The notes: a model not told the origin generated them from the letters alone. Shown: positions 18,689-27,594, counted from the stretch's first letter. The stretch: 64,000 nucleotides of DNA from Roseomonas sp. (GCA_020249775.1 JADCFA010000002.1:206672-270671), one strand, 5' to 3'. Numbers and translations: made by a program.

Positions 18689-19525
18689 ATGCGTTTTTCT
18701 GCCCTTCTCGCCCTTGCGCTGATCCTGCCCGCTACCCCTGGCCTGACCCAAGGGACGAAGGATGCGCCCGCTGCCGCGCCGCTGACGGCGCGCGCGCTCG
18801 CCTCCCATCGCGGTATTTATGAGCTCTCCTTGGATCGGGCACGAGAAAATGCGGGCATTATTGATGTCTCGGGCGCGATGCTTTTTGAACTAATTGACGC
18901 CTGCGAAAGCTGGGCGTCGCGCCAGCGCTTCACCATGACGCTGCGCAACCGCGAAGGCACAGAACTTGAAACGGGTTCTGATTACGCAACGCTGGAATCC
19001 ATGGATGGCCGGAATTTGCGCTTCAGCCTGACGCAGGTAACGCAAGGCGCGGTCAGCAGTCGCGTGGTTGGCCAGGCGGAACTTGTCGCGGATGGCAGCG
19101 GTGTGGCGCGTTATAGCGAACCAGAGGCGAAGGAATTGCCCATTCCGCCCGGCACGCTTTTGCCCAATACGCATACCATCGCCGCGTTGAATGCCGCGCG
19201 TGCCGGCCAGCGCCTGCTGGTCGCGCCGATTTTTGATGGCACTTCGGCCGATGGCGCGCAGCAGACGACGACGTTTTTATCGCCCTGGCAGGGGCCTCAG
19301 CCCGTGCCCGAAGCGCCAAGCCTTTCCACGCTTGGTTCGTCACGCATGCGCATCGCCTTTTTCGAACCCGGTGCAGAGCAGGCCGGCGGGGCGAGCACGC
19401 CTTCCTATGAGGTATCTTTGCGCTATTTCGAAAATGGCGTCGCGGATGACATGATCATGGATTTTGGTGAATTCACCGTGCGCGCCAAGCTGATCCGGCT
19501 GGAAGAAGCGCCGGGCGGCTGTTGA
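18689..19525 (+). CDS. eipB: Cell-envelope integrity protein EipB (DUF1849)
   Basis: Periplasmic beta-spiral protein of the alphaproteobacterial envelope. I start at ATG 18689 (GGAG 7 nt upstream), giving 278 aa with a signal peptide RFSALLALALILPATPGLTQ; an upstream ATG at 18650 lacks these features. Family marks are ASHRGIYELSL and a strand-rich body. Cys72 and the last residue Cys278 are placed as in Brucella EipB, whose two cysteines form a disulfide that stabilises the fold. Single gene after aspS. Confidence 0.85.
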   Translation: MRFSALLALALILPATPGLTQGTKDAPAAAPLTARALASHRGIYELSLDRARENAGIIDVSGAMLFELIDACESWASRQRFTMTLRNREGTELETGSDYATLESMDGRNLRFSLTQVTQGAVSSRVVGQAELVADGSGVARYSEPEAKELPIPPGTLLPNTHTIAALNAARAGQRLLVAPIFDGTSADGAQQTTTFLSPWQGPQPVPEAPSLSTLGSSRMRIAFFEPGAEQAGGASTPSYEVSLRYFENGVADDMIMDFGEFTVRAKLIRLEEAPGGC

Positions 19526-19531
19526 AAAACC

Positions 19532-21109
19532 CTAGCCGCGCCGGAGATTCCACAGAAAGGGATTCGGCCCCTGCAGCACGCCGGATAATTCGCGCCGGAA
19601 GGCGGTGCGTAGCCGAAATAGCCCGGTCGGCGCGAAGGGTAGCGATTCCCAAGTGATTTCCTGCAAGCGCCGCATCGCTGCGTCTTGTGCCGCCTGATCA
19701 TCGGCATTGATCCAGGCTTCAACCTGCGCCTCTGCATCTGTATCTGTTGGCCAGCCAGGCCAGGCGGCTTGCCCATTCATGCGTATGGCGAAGCTGACGG
19801 CGGGATTGGCGATGGTCGCCGCCGGGCCATTGGTATTGTGCAAATGCCAGCCGCCTTGCGCCGGCGGATTGCGATTATTGCGCCGCGCCAGAATGCTCGC
19901 CCAATCCGCTTCAATCGGTTGGATATTCACGCCCAATCTCCGCATCAATTCCACCGTCAGGCGGCCTTGCTGCGTGACGGCAGGGAAATCGCTCGGGTTG
20001 ATGTGGATAATAGGCTCGCCAGCGTAACCCGCTTCCCGCAAGGCGACGCGCGCGCGTTCCATGGCCGCTTCACCGCGCGCGGTGGGCGGGAATTCCACCA
20101 CGCCCGGCAGGCCGCAGGGGAACATGGCGTGGCATTCCTGCCAGTCACCTGGCAGCGCCACCGCCGACATGAAATCCGATTGCACAATCACATCGCGAAT
20201 GGCGCGCCTAACACGCGCATCATTGAAGGGCGGGTGCAAATGATTGAAGCGGAGAAAGCCTAGGAAGCCATTCGGATCATAAATCTGCGTCTGCGTATTG
20301 CGGTCACGTTCCAGCACCGGCACCAGATCGGGCAAAGGGTATTCGATCCAGTCAATCTCCCCGGTGCGGAGTGCCGCCGCCGCCGTGCCGCCATCCGGGA
20401 TCCAGATCATCTCCAGCCGGTCAAAATGCACGCGCTTGCCGCCGGAAGCGGCTTCGGCCGGTTCATCGCGCGGCACATAGGCGTCATTGCGCGCATAATG
20501 GCTGCGGGCACCTTGCACATATTCACCCGCGATAAAGCGCCACGGCCCGCTGCCGATCATATGTTCCAGGCCAAGCGACCGATCACCGGGATTATTCGCA
20601 ATCCGTTCCGGTATCATAAAGCAGGGTGAGGCGCCGGGCTTGGCCAAAGCATCGAACAGTGCGGGGAAGCGCCGATGCAGGCGGAATTCGATGGTGCGAT
20701 CATCAGGCGCGGAAAGCTCGGCCGTGGCGCGCATCAGGATTTGGCCGAAGCCATCGCGGCTGGCCCAACGGCGAATGCTCGCCACGCAATCGGCGGCGCG
20801 CACGGCTTCGCCATCATGCCAGCGCAGGCCATCGCGCAGGCGGATTTTCACGCGCTTGCCGTCATCTTCCACGCTATGACCTTCGGCCATTTGCGGGCGC
20901 GGCTGCAAAGCGCGATTGGCGCCATAGAGCGTGTCAAACACACAATAGGCATGCGTTGTTATGATGGTGCTGGGGCTGAAGATCGGGTCTAGATTGGCGA
21001 GTGCCGCCTGCGGCATGAAGCGCAGCGTGCGCGCGCGGCTGGGCTGGGCCAGGGCAGGCCGAGCCAAAGGTGCGGCCAAGGCGGTGGCAAGAAGTGAACG
21101 ACGATGCAT
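19532..21109 (-). CDS. Family-5 (peptide-type) ABC substrate-binding protein under TPP riboswitch control
   Basis: 525 aa, SBP_bac_5 fold (DppA/OppA/NikA relatives). The start at ATG 21109 gives a Tat-like/Sec signal HRRSLLATALAAPLARPALAQ; the frame stays open far upstream but that part runs through the riboswitch. Family blocks are RLRDGLRWHDGEAVRAADCV, GSGPWRF and LRFNHLHPPFNDARVRRAI. No permease or ATPase is adjacent. The leader RNA contains a clear thi-box, which implies control by thiamine pyrophosphate and a role in uptake of thiamine or a precursor; that substrate is inference, since the family is normally for peptides, nickel or glutathione. A paralogue at 60605 lacks a riboswitch. 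Confidence 0.87.
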   Translation of the reverse strand: MHRRSLLATALAAPLARPALAQPSRARTLRFMPQAALANLDPIFSPSTIITTHAYCVFDTLYGANRALQPRPQMAEGHSVEDDGKRVKIRLRDGLRWHDGEAVRAADCVASIRRWASRDGFGQILMRATAELSAPDDRTIEFRLHRRFPALFDALAKPGASPCFMIPERIANNPGDRSLGLEHMIGSGPWRFIAGEYVQGARSHYARNDAYVPRDEPAEAASGGKRVHFDRLEMIWIPDGGTAAAALRTGEIDWIEYPLPDLVPVLERDRNTQTQIYDPNGFLGFLRFNHLHPPFNDARVRRAIRDVIVQSDFMSAVALPGDWQECHAMFPCGLPGVVEFPPTARGEAAMERARVALREAGYAGEPIIHINPSDFPAVTQQGRLTVELMRRLGVNIQPIEADWASILARRNNRNPPAQGGWHLHNTNGPAATIANPAVSFAIRMNGQAAWPGWPTDTDAEAQVEAWINADDQAAQDAAMRRLQEITWESLPFAPTGLFRLRTAFRRELSGVLQGPNPFLWNLRRG

Positions 21110-21210
21110 CCCCAAATCCTTCGCTTCCTGTCGGCTGACGCGGGAAAGGGGGCCTTGGCCAAGCCCGCGCCAGCCCTGCCAAGGGGCAAAACGCGAGGCA
21201 AGGGGCGATG

Positions 21211-21298
21211 CACCCTTCCCTACGCCGGTCCGAACCGGGTCAGGTTCCAGGGGTCGCGGGTGAAGCCCGCCTCTCAGCCCCAAAAGGGCTCCCCCAGG
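21211..21298 (-). ncRNA. TPP riboswitch (thi-box)
   Basis: Read on the minus strand it shows the conserved TPP aptamer blocks in order: GGGGGAGCCC, GGGGCTGAGAGG (the CUGAGA pyrimidine-sensing loop), GACCCCTGGAACCTGACC, and the closing GGCGTAGGGAAGGGTG. The terminal CACC/GGGTG strands form P1. It ends about 100 nt before the ATG of the family-5 binding protein at 21109. The intervening leader contains a CCTTGG/CCAAGG stem that could be part of the expression platform. No thiamine biosynthesis gene is near. Confidence 0.93.
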
Positions 21299-21409
21299 TG
21301 TCTCGGACATCAAATTGCGCCGGCCCGGGCTATTGTGCAAGGGCGGAGGTGGCGCGCGGGCAGTGCAAGGGGGTAAAAGGGACGTAACATTCGCCAAAGG
21401 GAAACGCTC

Positions 21410-22945
21410 ATGTCCAGCACCACCACCCTGCCGCCCGTTATTCGCCTGCATCCCGGTGATGGCGTGGTGATTGCGCGCATTCCTCTGACGCCCGGCACGG
21501 AAGTGGCCCCCGGCATCAGCGTCGGCGAAAGGCGCATCCCGCCTGGCCATAAGGTCGCGATCCGCCCACATGCGAAGGGCGAGCCCATCAAGCGCTATGG
21601 CCAGATCATTGGCTTTGCGACGGATGCGATTGAACCTGGCGCCTGGGTGCATACGCATAATTGCGAAATGGGCGATTTCGCGCGCGATTACGCCTGGGGC
21701 CAGGATGCGAAGCCAACCGATTACGTGGATGTGCCGGCAAGTTTTATGGGTATTCGCCGCGCCGATGGCCGTGTCGCAACCCGCAATTACATCGGCATCA
21801 TCACATCGGTGAATTGTTCCGCCCATGTCGCGGAATTGATTGCCCGCCAGTTCGAGAAAAATCCCATCACCGGAGACGATCCTTTGGCCGCCTGGGGCAA
21901 TGTGGATGGCGTGGTGGCGCTGACACATAAAACCGGCTGCGGCATGACCATGGATGAACCGCTGCGGCTGCTGCGCCGGACTCTGGCCGGTTTCGCGCGG
22001 CACGCGAATTTTTCCCATGTGATTGCGATTGGCCTTGGCTGTGAAGTCAATCAGCTTGGCCCCATGCTGGAAGAACAGCGCCTGACCGGGCGGCTGCGCA
22101 GCATGGATATTCAGGATAGCGGCGCACGTGCGACCGTGATGAAGGGCATTGATTTCGTGAAGGAAGTGCTGGCCGAATCCAATACCGCCAAGCGCGAAGC
22201 TGTCCCCGCATCGGAACTTTGCGTCGCACTGCAATGCGGCGGTTCGGATGGCTATTCCGGCATCACCGCCAATCCTGCACTTGGTGCGGCTTCCGATTTG
22301 CTGGTGCGCCATGGCGGCACGGTGATCCTGTCCGAAAGCCCGGAGACCTATGGCGCGGAGCATTTGCTGACACGCCGCGCGGTTTCGCGCGAAGTCGGCC
22401 AGAAGCTTGTTGATGTGATGCATTGGTGGGAGGATTACACGGCGCGCCAAGGTGCCGAGATGAATGCCAACCCATCGCCGGGCAATAAGGCGGGCGGGCT
22501 TACCACCATTCTGGAAAAATCACTCGGCGCCATGGCCAAGGCCGGCACCACCAATCTGGTGGAGGTCTATCGCTATGCCGAACCCGTGACCGCCAAGGGT
22601 TTTGTTTTCATGGATACGCCCGGCTATGACCCGGTGGGGGCGACCGGTCAGGTGGCGGGTGGCGCCAATCTGGTGTGCTTTACCACGGGGCGCGGCAGCG
22701 TTTTTGGCATGAAGCCGGCGCCTTCCATCAAGCTTGCCACCAATACCACCATGTATGATCGCCTGTCGGAAGACATGGACATCAATTGCGGCACCATCCT
22801 GACGGGTGGTGAAAGCGTGCAGGAATGCGGCCAGCGCATTTTCGATCTGATGCTGCGCACCGCTTCCGGCGAGCCCACGAAAAGCGAAGCGCTTGGCTTC
22901 GGTGCGCAGGAATTCGCGCCCTGGATGCTGGGAGCAACCATGTGA
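21410..22945 (+). CDS. UxaA-family sugar-acid dehydratase (altronate/galactarate dehydratase type)
   Basis: 511 aa fusion of an N-terminal SAF domain (about 1-100, with THNCEMGDFARDY) and the C-terminal UxaA catalytic region (about 110-511). Conserved family marks are GRVATRNYIGI, THKTGCGM, LGCEVNQ, CGGSDGYSGITANPALG and GSVFGMKPAPSIKLATN. Members remove water from aldonic or aldaric acids to give 2-keto-3-deoxy acids in an iron-dependent reaction. It overlaps the next gene by four bases and shares the locus with FAH and SDR genes that would process the product. Substrate unproven. Confidence 0.85.
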   Translation: MSSTTTLPPVIRLHPGDGVVIARIPLTPGTEVAPGISVGERRIPPGHKVAIRPHAKGEPIKRYGQIIGFATDAIEPGAWVHTHNCEMGDFARDYAWGQDAKPTDYVDVPASFMGIRRADGRVATRNYIGIITSVNCSAHVAELIARQFEKNPITGDDPLAAWGNVDGVVALTHKTGCGMTMDEPLRLLRRTLAGFARHANFSHVIAIGLGCEVNQLGPMLEEQRLTGRLRSMDIQDSGARATVMKGIDFVKEVLAESNTAKREAVPASELCVALQCGGSDGYSGITANPALGAASDLLVRHGGTVILSESPETYGAEHLLTRRAVSREVGQKLVDVMHWWEDYTARQGAEMNANPSPGNKAGGLTTILEKSLGAMAKAGTTNLVEVYRYAEPVTAKGFVFMDTPGYDPVGATGQVAGGANLVCFTTGRGSVFGMKPAPSIKLATNTTMYDRLSEDMDINCGTILTGGESVQECGQRIFDLMLRTASGEPTKSEALGFGAQEFAPWMLGATM

Positions 22946-23583
22946 CCCGCGCCGAGGCCAAGCGAGAGGTTCTCCGCGTCGCACAGACGCTCGATCAGGC
23001 GGGCATGATGCCCTCCAAATCCGGCAATGTATCGGTGCGGGATGCCAAGGGCTTCATCATCACGCCGGCTGGCCTGCCCTATGCGCGGACCACGGTGGTG
23101 GATCTGGTGACCACGGGCCTGGATGGCAGCCCGCTTGGCCGCGCGAAACATCGGCCTTCATCAGAATGGCGGCTGCATGCGGCGATTTACGCGGCGCGGC
23201 CTGAGGTGATGGCCGTGGTACATACGCATTCCCCGCGCGCCACTGCGCTGTCTTGTGCGCGCAAGGGCATTCCGCCCCTTCATTACATGGTGCTGCTGGC
23301 GGGCGGGCCGATTGCCTGCGCGGATCATGCGACGGCTGGCACACAGGCGCTGGCGGATAACGCGCTAAGCGCACTTATCGGGCGCCGCGCGGTATTGCTT
23401 GCCAATCATGGTGTGGTGGCGGTGGGGGCGACGCTGGGTGCAGCGCATGCGCTGGCCTTGGAGGTTGAAAACCTCGCAGGCCAATATCTCGATCTATTGG
23501 CGGCGGGGTTGAAGCCCGTCCTGCTGACGGAAGCCGAATTGGCCGAAGCAGCCAAGCATTTTGCGGGTTATGGCAGGCGCTAG
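22942..23583 (+). CDS. Class II aldolase/adducin family protein
   Basis: 213 aa from GTG 22942 (GGGAG upstream; overlaps the dehydratase stop). Zn-binding class II aldolase fold: the SGNVSVRD and TPAGLPY blocks bind the phosphate/carboxylate end, E and the HTHS motif (AVVHTHSPRATAL) plus HGVVAVG supply metal ligands. Relatives are fuculose-phosphate aldolase, ribulose-phosphate epimerase and the OtnC decarboxylase; another family member is at 47739. Coupled to the dehydratase, so likely in the same sugar-acid pathway. Confidence 0.83.
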   Translation: MTRAEAKREVLRVAQTLDQAGMMPSKSGNVSVRDAKGFIITPAGLPYARTTVVDLVTTGLDGSPLGRAKHRPSSEWRLHAAIYAARPEVMAVVHTHSPRATALSCARKGIPPLHYMVLLAGGPIACADHATAGTQALADNALSALIGRRAVLLANHGVVAVGATLGAAHALALEVENLAGQYLDLLAAGLKPVLLTEAELAEAAKHFAGYGRR

Positions 23584-23882
23584 ATTTCGCTGACAGGCCC
23601 GCGCGTGATGGCGGTGAGTTCGGCGTTGTAAGTACGATAGACAGCCTCAATCCCCGTCACACCTGCCGCGGTCAGCCGTGCGGCATGCTTGGCGTGATAG
23701 GCTTCCGCAGCCGCGCGATTGCGGAACAGATAAATCCCGCCGGAACGCCCGGCCGCCTTATCCTCGGTCCAAATTTTCCAGATCAAGTCAGGTTCGGCGG
23801 CGATGTCTTCCGCCAAAGCGCGCAATGCGCGGGCCTGTTCTTCCCCGCCAGCTCTCCTGGCGGGGAAGTCGAAGATCACCAA
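23580..23882 (-). CDS. YdhR-type putative monooxygenase (ABM fold)
   Basis: About 100 aa ferredoxin-like dimeric alpha-beta barrel protein of the YdhR family: LVIFDFPARR, AEDIAAEPDLIWKIWTED and GGIYLFRNRAAAEAYHAKH match the family. No ATG is near the conserved N-terminus. TTG 23882 or GTG 23879 are the best candidates, with translation coupled to the FAH gene whose stop is at 23893. YdhR proteins are proposed to oxidise aromatic compounds, without firm proof. Confidence 0.72.
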   Translation of the reverse strand: MVIFDFPARRAGGEEQARALRALAEDIAAEPDLIWKIWTEDKAAGRSGGIYLFRNRAAAEAYHAKHAARLTAAGVTGIEAVYRTYNAELTAITRGPVSEI

Positions 23883-23892
23883 AGTGGCTATA

Positions 23893-24741
23893 TCAGGCGC
23901 TGGCGACAAGCTTCTGCGTCTGCTCACCAAGCCCGGCAATGCCAAGCTTCATGGTCTGGCCGGCCTTCAGGAAGATTGGCGTCGGCTTCTTGCCAAGCCC
24001 CACGCCGGGCGGCGTGCCGGTGAAGATCACATCACCCGGATTGAGCGTGATGCATTGGCTGACATAGGACACGATCTGCTTCACGCCGAAGATCATGGTC
24101 TTGGTGGAACCATTCTGTTCCCGCACGCCATCCACATCGCAATACATGGCCAGGTTCTGCGGATCAGGGATTTCATCCTTGGTCACCAGCCAGGGGCCAA
24201 GCGGGCCGAAAGTGTCAAACCCTTTGCCCTTATCCCAGGCGCCGCCGCGTTCTGCCTGCCATTCACGCTCAGACACATCATTGCCAACGGCATAGCCCGC
24301 GACATGATCAAGAGCCTGATCTTCCGAGACATATTTGGCGCGTGTGCCGATGATGATGCAAAGCTCCACCTCATAATCGGTCTTCACCGATCCGCGCGGG
24401 ATCACCACGTCATCATTCGGTCCTTGCAGCGCATTGAGCGATTTCAGAAACACAATCGGTTCCTTCGGGATCGGCGCGCCGGTTTCCGCCGCGTGATCGG
24501 CATAGTTCAGCCCGATGCAGATCAGGTTCTTCATGCCCGTGACGGGCGGGCCCAGCCGCGGATTGCCGGCCACCTTGGGCAGGCTGTTCACATCCACCGC
24601 CGCAATCTTCGCGAGTGCAGCAGGGGACAGCACATCACCCGTAATATCCGGCACAACGCCGGAAAGATCACGAATGGCGCCGGCGGCATCCAGAATGCCC
24701 GGCTTTTCCTGGCCCGCGGGGCCGTAACGCAGCAGCTTCAT
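23893..24741 (-). CDS. FAH-family hydrolase, likely 2,4-diketo-3-deoxy-sugar-acid hydrolase
   Basis: 282 aa, fumarylacetoacetate-hydrolase fold. Metal and catalytic blocks are KNLICIGLNYADHAAE, PIVFLKSLNALQGPND, TDYEVELCIIIG and GDVIFTGTPPGVG. This subgroup includes ureidoglycolate lyases and the 2,4-diketo-3-deoxy-L-fuconate hydrolase that cuts to pyruvate and a hydroxyacid. The nearby SDR closely resembles the dehydrogenase making that substrate, so the second reading is favoured. In an operon with the small membrane protein and SDR upstream. Confidence 0.83.
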   Translation of the reverse strand: MKLLRYGPAGQEKPGILDAAGAIRDLSGVVPDITGDVLSPAALAKIAAVDVNSLPKVAGNPRLGPPVTGMKNLICIGLNYADHAAETGAPIPKEPIVFLKSLNALQGPNDDVVIPRGSVKTDYEVELCIIIGTRAKYVSEDQALDHVAGYAVGNDVSEREWQAERGGAWDKGKGFDTFGPLGPWLVTKDEIPDPQNLAMYCDVDGVREQNGSTKTMIFGVKQIVSYVSQCITLNPGDVIFTGTPPGVGLGKKPTPIFLKAGQTMKLGIAGLGEQTQKLVASA

Positions 24742-24752
24742 CTAAGCCTCCT

Positions 24753-24989
24753 TCAATTGGAACGGCGGGCGCGCACATGCCCGAAAAACGCGAGGCCAAT
24801 GCCGCCAAAGGCCAGCGCCTGAATGCTGTTCAGCGGCAGCGTCACCGCGCCCGCGGCAAGCAGCAGCGCGATCAGCATGGCAATCGAGCCCAGCATCATA
24901 TAGGCGGGCATCGCCATATCCTCATTCATGCCGGCAAGCACCACGGCACCCATGGCACCCATCATTGGCACGGCAAATTCACTGGCCAT
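24753..24989 (-). CDS. Small membrane protein in sugar-acid operon
   Basis: 78 aa, preceded by a very strong ribosome binding site (AAGGAGGA, 6 nt from the ATG), which argues it is real. Hydrophobic segments lie at about 7-20, 28-48 and 56-70, with a basic tail RARRSN. It lies between the FAH and SDR genes with short gaps. Function not recognised; it might be a transporter subunit remnant or an unrelated inner-membrane peptide. Confidence 0.7.
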   Translation of the reverse strand: MASEFAVPMMGAMGAVVLAGMNEDMAMPAYMMLGSIAMLIALLLAAGAVTLPLNSIQALAFGGIGLAFFGHVRARRSN

Positions 24990-25022
24990 TTCATCCTCCT
25001 TCAGGAAAGCGGGCTTGGCTTC

Positions 25023-25772
25023 CTACAATGTCCAGCCGCCGTCAATCACAATGGCCTGGCCGGTGACGAAAGCGGCCTCGTCCGAGGCCAGATAAAGCAC
25101 CAAAGCGGCCATTTCCTCGGCCGTGGCCAGCCTGCCCATGGCCTGGCGCGCGACAAAGGCAGCGCGGGCAGCCTCCACCGATCCAGCGGCGGCGGCATTG
25201 GCGGCGATTCGATCATGAAGCGATGGTGTATCCACCGTGCCCGGACACAGACAATTGCAGCGAATGCCCTGGGCGACATACTCGGTCGCGATGGATTTCG
25301 TGAGGCCCACAACAGCGGCCTTGGTGGTGCCATACAAGAAGCGATTGGGCGCGCCCTTAATGGATGAACAGGCAGAGGACATGTTCACAATGCTGCCGCC
25401 GCCGCGCTCCAGCATGCCCGGGATGAAGGCTTGCGCCACCTTCCACATGGCGCGCACATTCAGCGCAAAGCCGAAATCCCAATCCTGATCGGTGCAGGTC
25501 AGGATGGTGTTCTGGTGCACAAAGCCCGCGCAATTGAACAGGATATCAACAGGGCCCGCGGATTTAGCGGCTGCGGTGATGGCGGCATCATCCAGCACAT
25601 CCAACACCGCGGTGGTGATGCCCGGCGCTTTCAGTGTGGCGAGTAGCGCCGCATCGCGATCCGTCGCCACCACCCGCGCGCCCTCAGCCGCCATGGCAAG
25701 CGCGGTGGCGCGGCCAATGCCCTGGCCTGCCGCGGTGACAAAACAAAGCTTCCCCGCCAATCTGCCCGCCAT
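25023..25772 (-). CDS. SDR oxidoreductase, 2-keto-3-deoxy-L-fuconate dehydrogenase-like
   Basis: 249 aa classical short-chain dehydrogenase. NAD-binding TAAGQGIGRATAL, NCAGFVHQNTI, catalytic Ser in VNMSSACSS and the YxxxK site YGTTK are all present, with C-terminal GQAIVIDGGWTL. The stretch from FVHQNTI to GTVDTPSLHDRI resembles the dehydrogenase that oxidises 2-keto-3-deoxy-L-fuconate to the 2,4-diketo acid. With the FAH hydrolase this gives a two-step route to central metabolites. Confidence 0.85.
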   Translation of the reverse strand: MAGRLAGKLCFVTAAGQGIGRATALAMAAEGARVVATDRDAALLATLKAPGITTAVLDVLDDAAITAAAKSAGPVDILFNCAGFVHQNTILTCTDQDWDFGFALNVRAMWKVAQAFIPGMLERGGGSIVNMSSACSSIKGAPNRFLYGTTKAAVVGLTKSIATEYVAQGIRCNCLCPGTVDTPSLHDRIAANAAAAGSVEAARAAFVARQAMGRLATAEEMAALVLYLASDEAAFVTGQAIVIDGGWTL

Positions 25773-25812
25773 GATGTGTTTCCTTCCCTTGGCCGCGCTG
25801 ATGTCGCGCGTT

Positions 25813-27594
25813 TCAATCCTGCGCCATGACTTTCACATAGCTACCCGGCGCATCTTCAATGGCGTTTTTCGGCTGGCGCGCAGGCACTTGCGCGGGGTCC
25901 TGGCCGGTCACCCAGCGCTGCCAATCCGGCCACCAGGAACCGGCCAATTCCGTTGACCCCGCCAACCAGGTTTCCGGATCTGATGGAAGGTCCGTATTCA
26001 CCCAATGGCTGTATTTGCCCGCATCCGGCGGATTGACCACGCCCGCAATGTGGCCGGATGCTGCCAGCACAAAACGGATATCACCTGCATAGGTTTGCGT
26101 CGCGCGATAGGTGGAAGCCCAGGGCGCGATATGATCTTCCCGTGTTGAGAGAATATAGGTCGGCAGCTTGATCTTGCGCAGGTCAAGCTTGACGCCGAGC
26201 AATTCAATCCCGCCCGGCTTGATCAGATCATTCTGCTGATACATGCGGCGCAGATAGAAGGAATGCATCCGCGCCGGCATGCGCGTTGAATCATCATTCC
26301 AGTAGAGCAAATCAAACGGGAAGGGGTCCTGCCCCAGCAGGTAGTTATTCACCACGAAGGACCAGATCAGATCATTGGCGCGCAGCATATTGAAGGTGGT
26401 CGCCATTTCACGGCCTTCCAGGAAGCCGCGCTTTTGCATCTTGGCTTCCAAAGCCTTCAATTGTTCCTCGTCAATGAAAACGCCAAGTTCCCCCGCTTCG
26501 GCAAAATCCACCATTGTCGTGAAGAAGGTCGCGCATTTGATTCGCGTATCCTTCTTGACCGCCATATGCGCAAGGGTCGCCGAAAGCAGCGTGCCACCCA
26601 GGCAATAGCCAATCGCATTCACCGCCTTCTCGCCAGTCGCTTTTTCAATCGCATCCAGCGCGGCATAGGGGCCTTCCAGCATGTAATCCTCGAACCCCTT
26701 TTCGGCGAGGCGCGCATCCGGATTGACCCAGGAAACCACGAAAACCGTATGCCCCTGATCCACCGCCCAGCGGATGAAGGAATTTTTGGGACGCAGATCG
26801 AGGATATAATATTTGTTGATCCAGGGCGGCAGGATCAGCAGTGGCCGCTTCAGCACCTTTTCAGTGGTGGGCGTATATTGGATCAACTGCATCAGATCAT
26901 TCTGATAGACAATCTTGCCCGGCGTGACGGCGATATTCTCACCCACCTTGAACTTGCTTTCATCCGTCATGCGAATGCGCAAATTGCCCTGGCCACGTTC
27001 AAGGTCGGTCAGAAGGTTTGAAAGCCCCTTCAGCAGATTCTCGCCACCTGTCTCAGCCGTGCGGCGCAGCACCTCCGGATTGGTCATGACGAAATTCGTG
27101 GGGCTCATCGCATCCACAAACTGGCGAGTGTAGAAATCCACCTTCTGCGCGGTTTTTTCATCCATGCCCTCAGCATCATGCACCAGACCCTGCATGTAGC
27201 GGGCCGAGAGCAGATAGCTCTGCCGAATGAAGTCAAACACTTCATTGTCGCGCCAGGCGTCATCCTTGAAGCGCTTATCCTTCTGGTCTTCCGCAATGAC
27301 CGCCGGCGCGGGTTCGCCCATCATGCGCCGCGCCGTATGCTGCCACAGCGTCAGATAATCCTGCCAAAAGCCGATCTGCGCCTGCATCAGCTTGGCCGGA
27401 TTGGCCATCAGGCGCGTGGTCATATCCAGGAAGGCATTGCCAATATGCATCGGGTCGGCCTCGCCAGGGGTATCGGCCTGGCGCTTCAGGAAATCGGCCA
27501 CAATGCGCTGGCTGCGCTCCGCCACATCGGACATGGTGCGGCTGACCAGCGCCGGATCGGGCAGCCGGAAAGAGGCGTTGTCGCTTTCGGCCAT
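25813..27594 (-). CDS. phaC: Class I poly(3-hydroxyalkanoate) synthase
   Basis: Polymerises 3-hydroxyacyl-CoA into storage polyester at the granule surface. 593 aa from ATG 27594, chosen because GAGGAAG lies 7 nt upstream (a GTG at 27609 is also in frame). The lipase-like box is GYCLGG with the catalytic Cys; other marks are LLILPPWINKYYILDLRPKNS, GHTVFVVSWVNPD and the catalytic His in ASGHIAGVVNPP. The length fits class I enzymes that need no PhaE/PhaR partner. phaA/phaB are not in the window. Confidence 0.95.
   Translation of the reverse strand: MAESDNASFRLPDPALVSRTMSDVAERSQRIVADFLKRQADTPGEADPMHIGNAFLDMTTRLMANPAKLMQAQIGFWQDYLTLWQHTARRMMGEPAPAVIAEDQKDKRFKDDAWRDNEVFDFIRQSYLLSARYMQGLVHDAEGMDEKTAQKVDFYTRQFVDAMSPTNFVMTNPEVLRRTAETGGENLLKGLSNLLTDLERGQGNLRIRMTDESKFKVGENIAVTPGKIVYQNDLMQLIQYTPTTEKVLKRPLLILPPWINKYYILDLRPKNSFIRWAVDQGHTVFVVSWVNPDARLAEKGFEDYMLEGPYAALDAIEKATGEKAVNAIGYCLGGTLLSATLAHMAVKKDTRIKCATFFTTMVDFAEAGELGVFIDEEQLKALEAKMQKRGFLEGREMATTFNMLRANDLIWSFVVNNYLLGQDPFPFDLLYWNDDSTRMPARMHSFYLRRMYQQNDLIKPGGIELLGVKLDLRKIKLPTYILSTREDHIAPWASTYRATQTYAGDIRFVLAASGHIAGVVNPPDAGKYSHWVNTDLPSDPETWLAGSTELAGSWWPDWQRWVTGQDPAQVPARQPKNAIEDAPGSYVKVMAQD

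Noticed and set aside
21110..22450. N-terminal extension of the family-5 binding protein frame to 972 residues
   Set aside because: The extra frame crosses the TPP riboswitch and lies antisense to the UxaA-family gene. The signal peptide and family similarity begin at ATG 21109.
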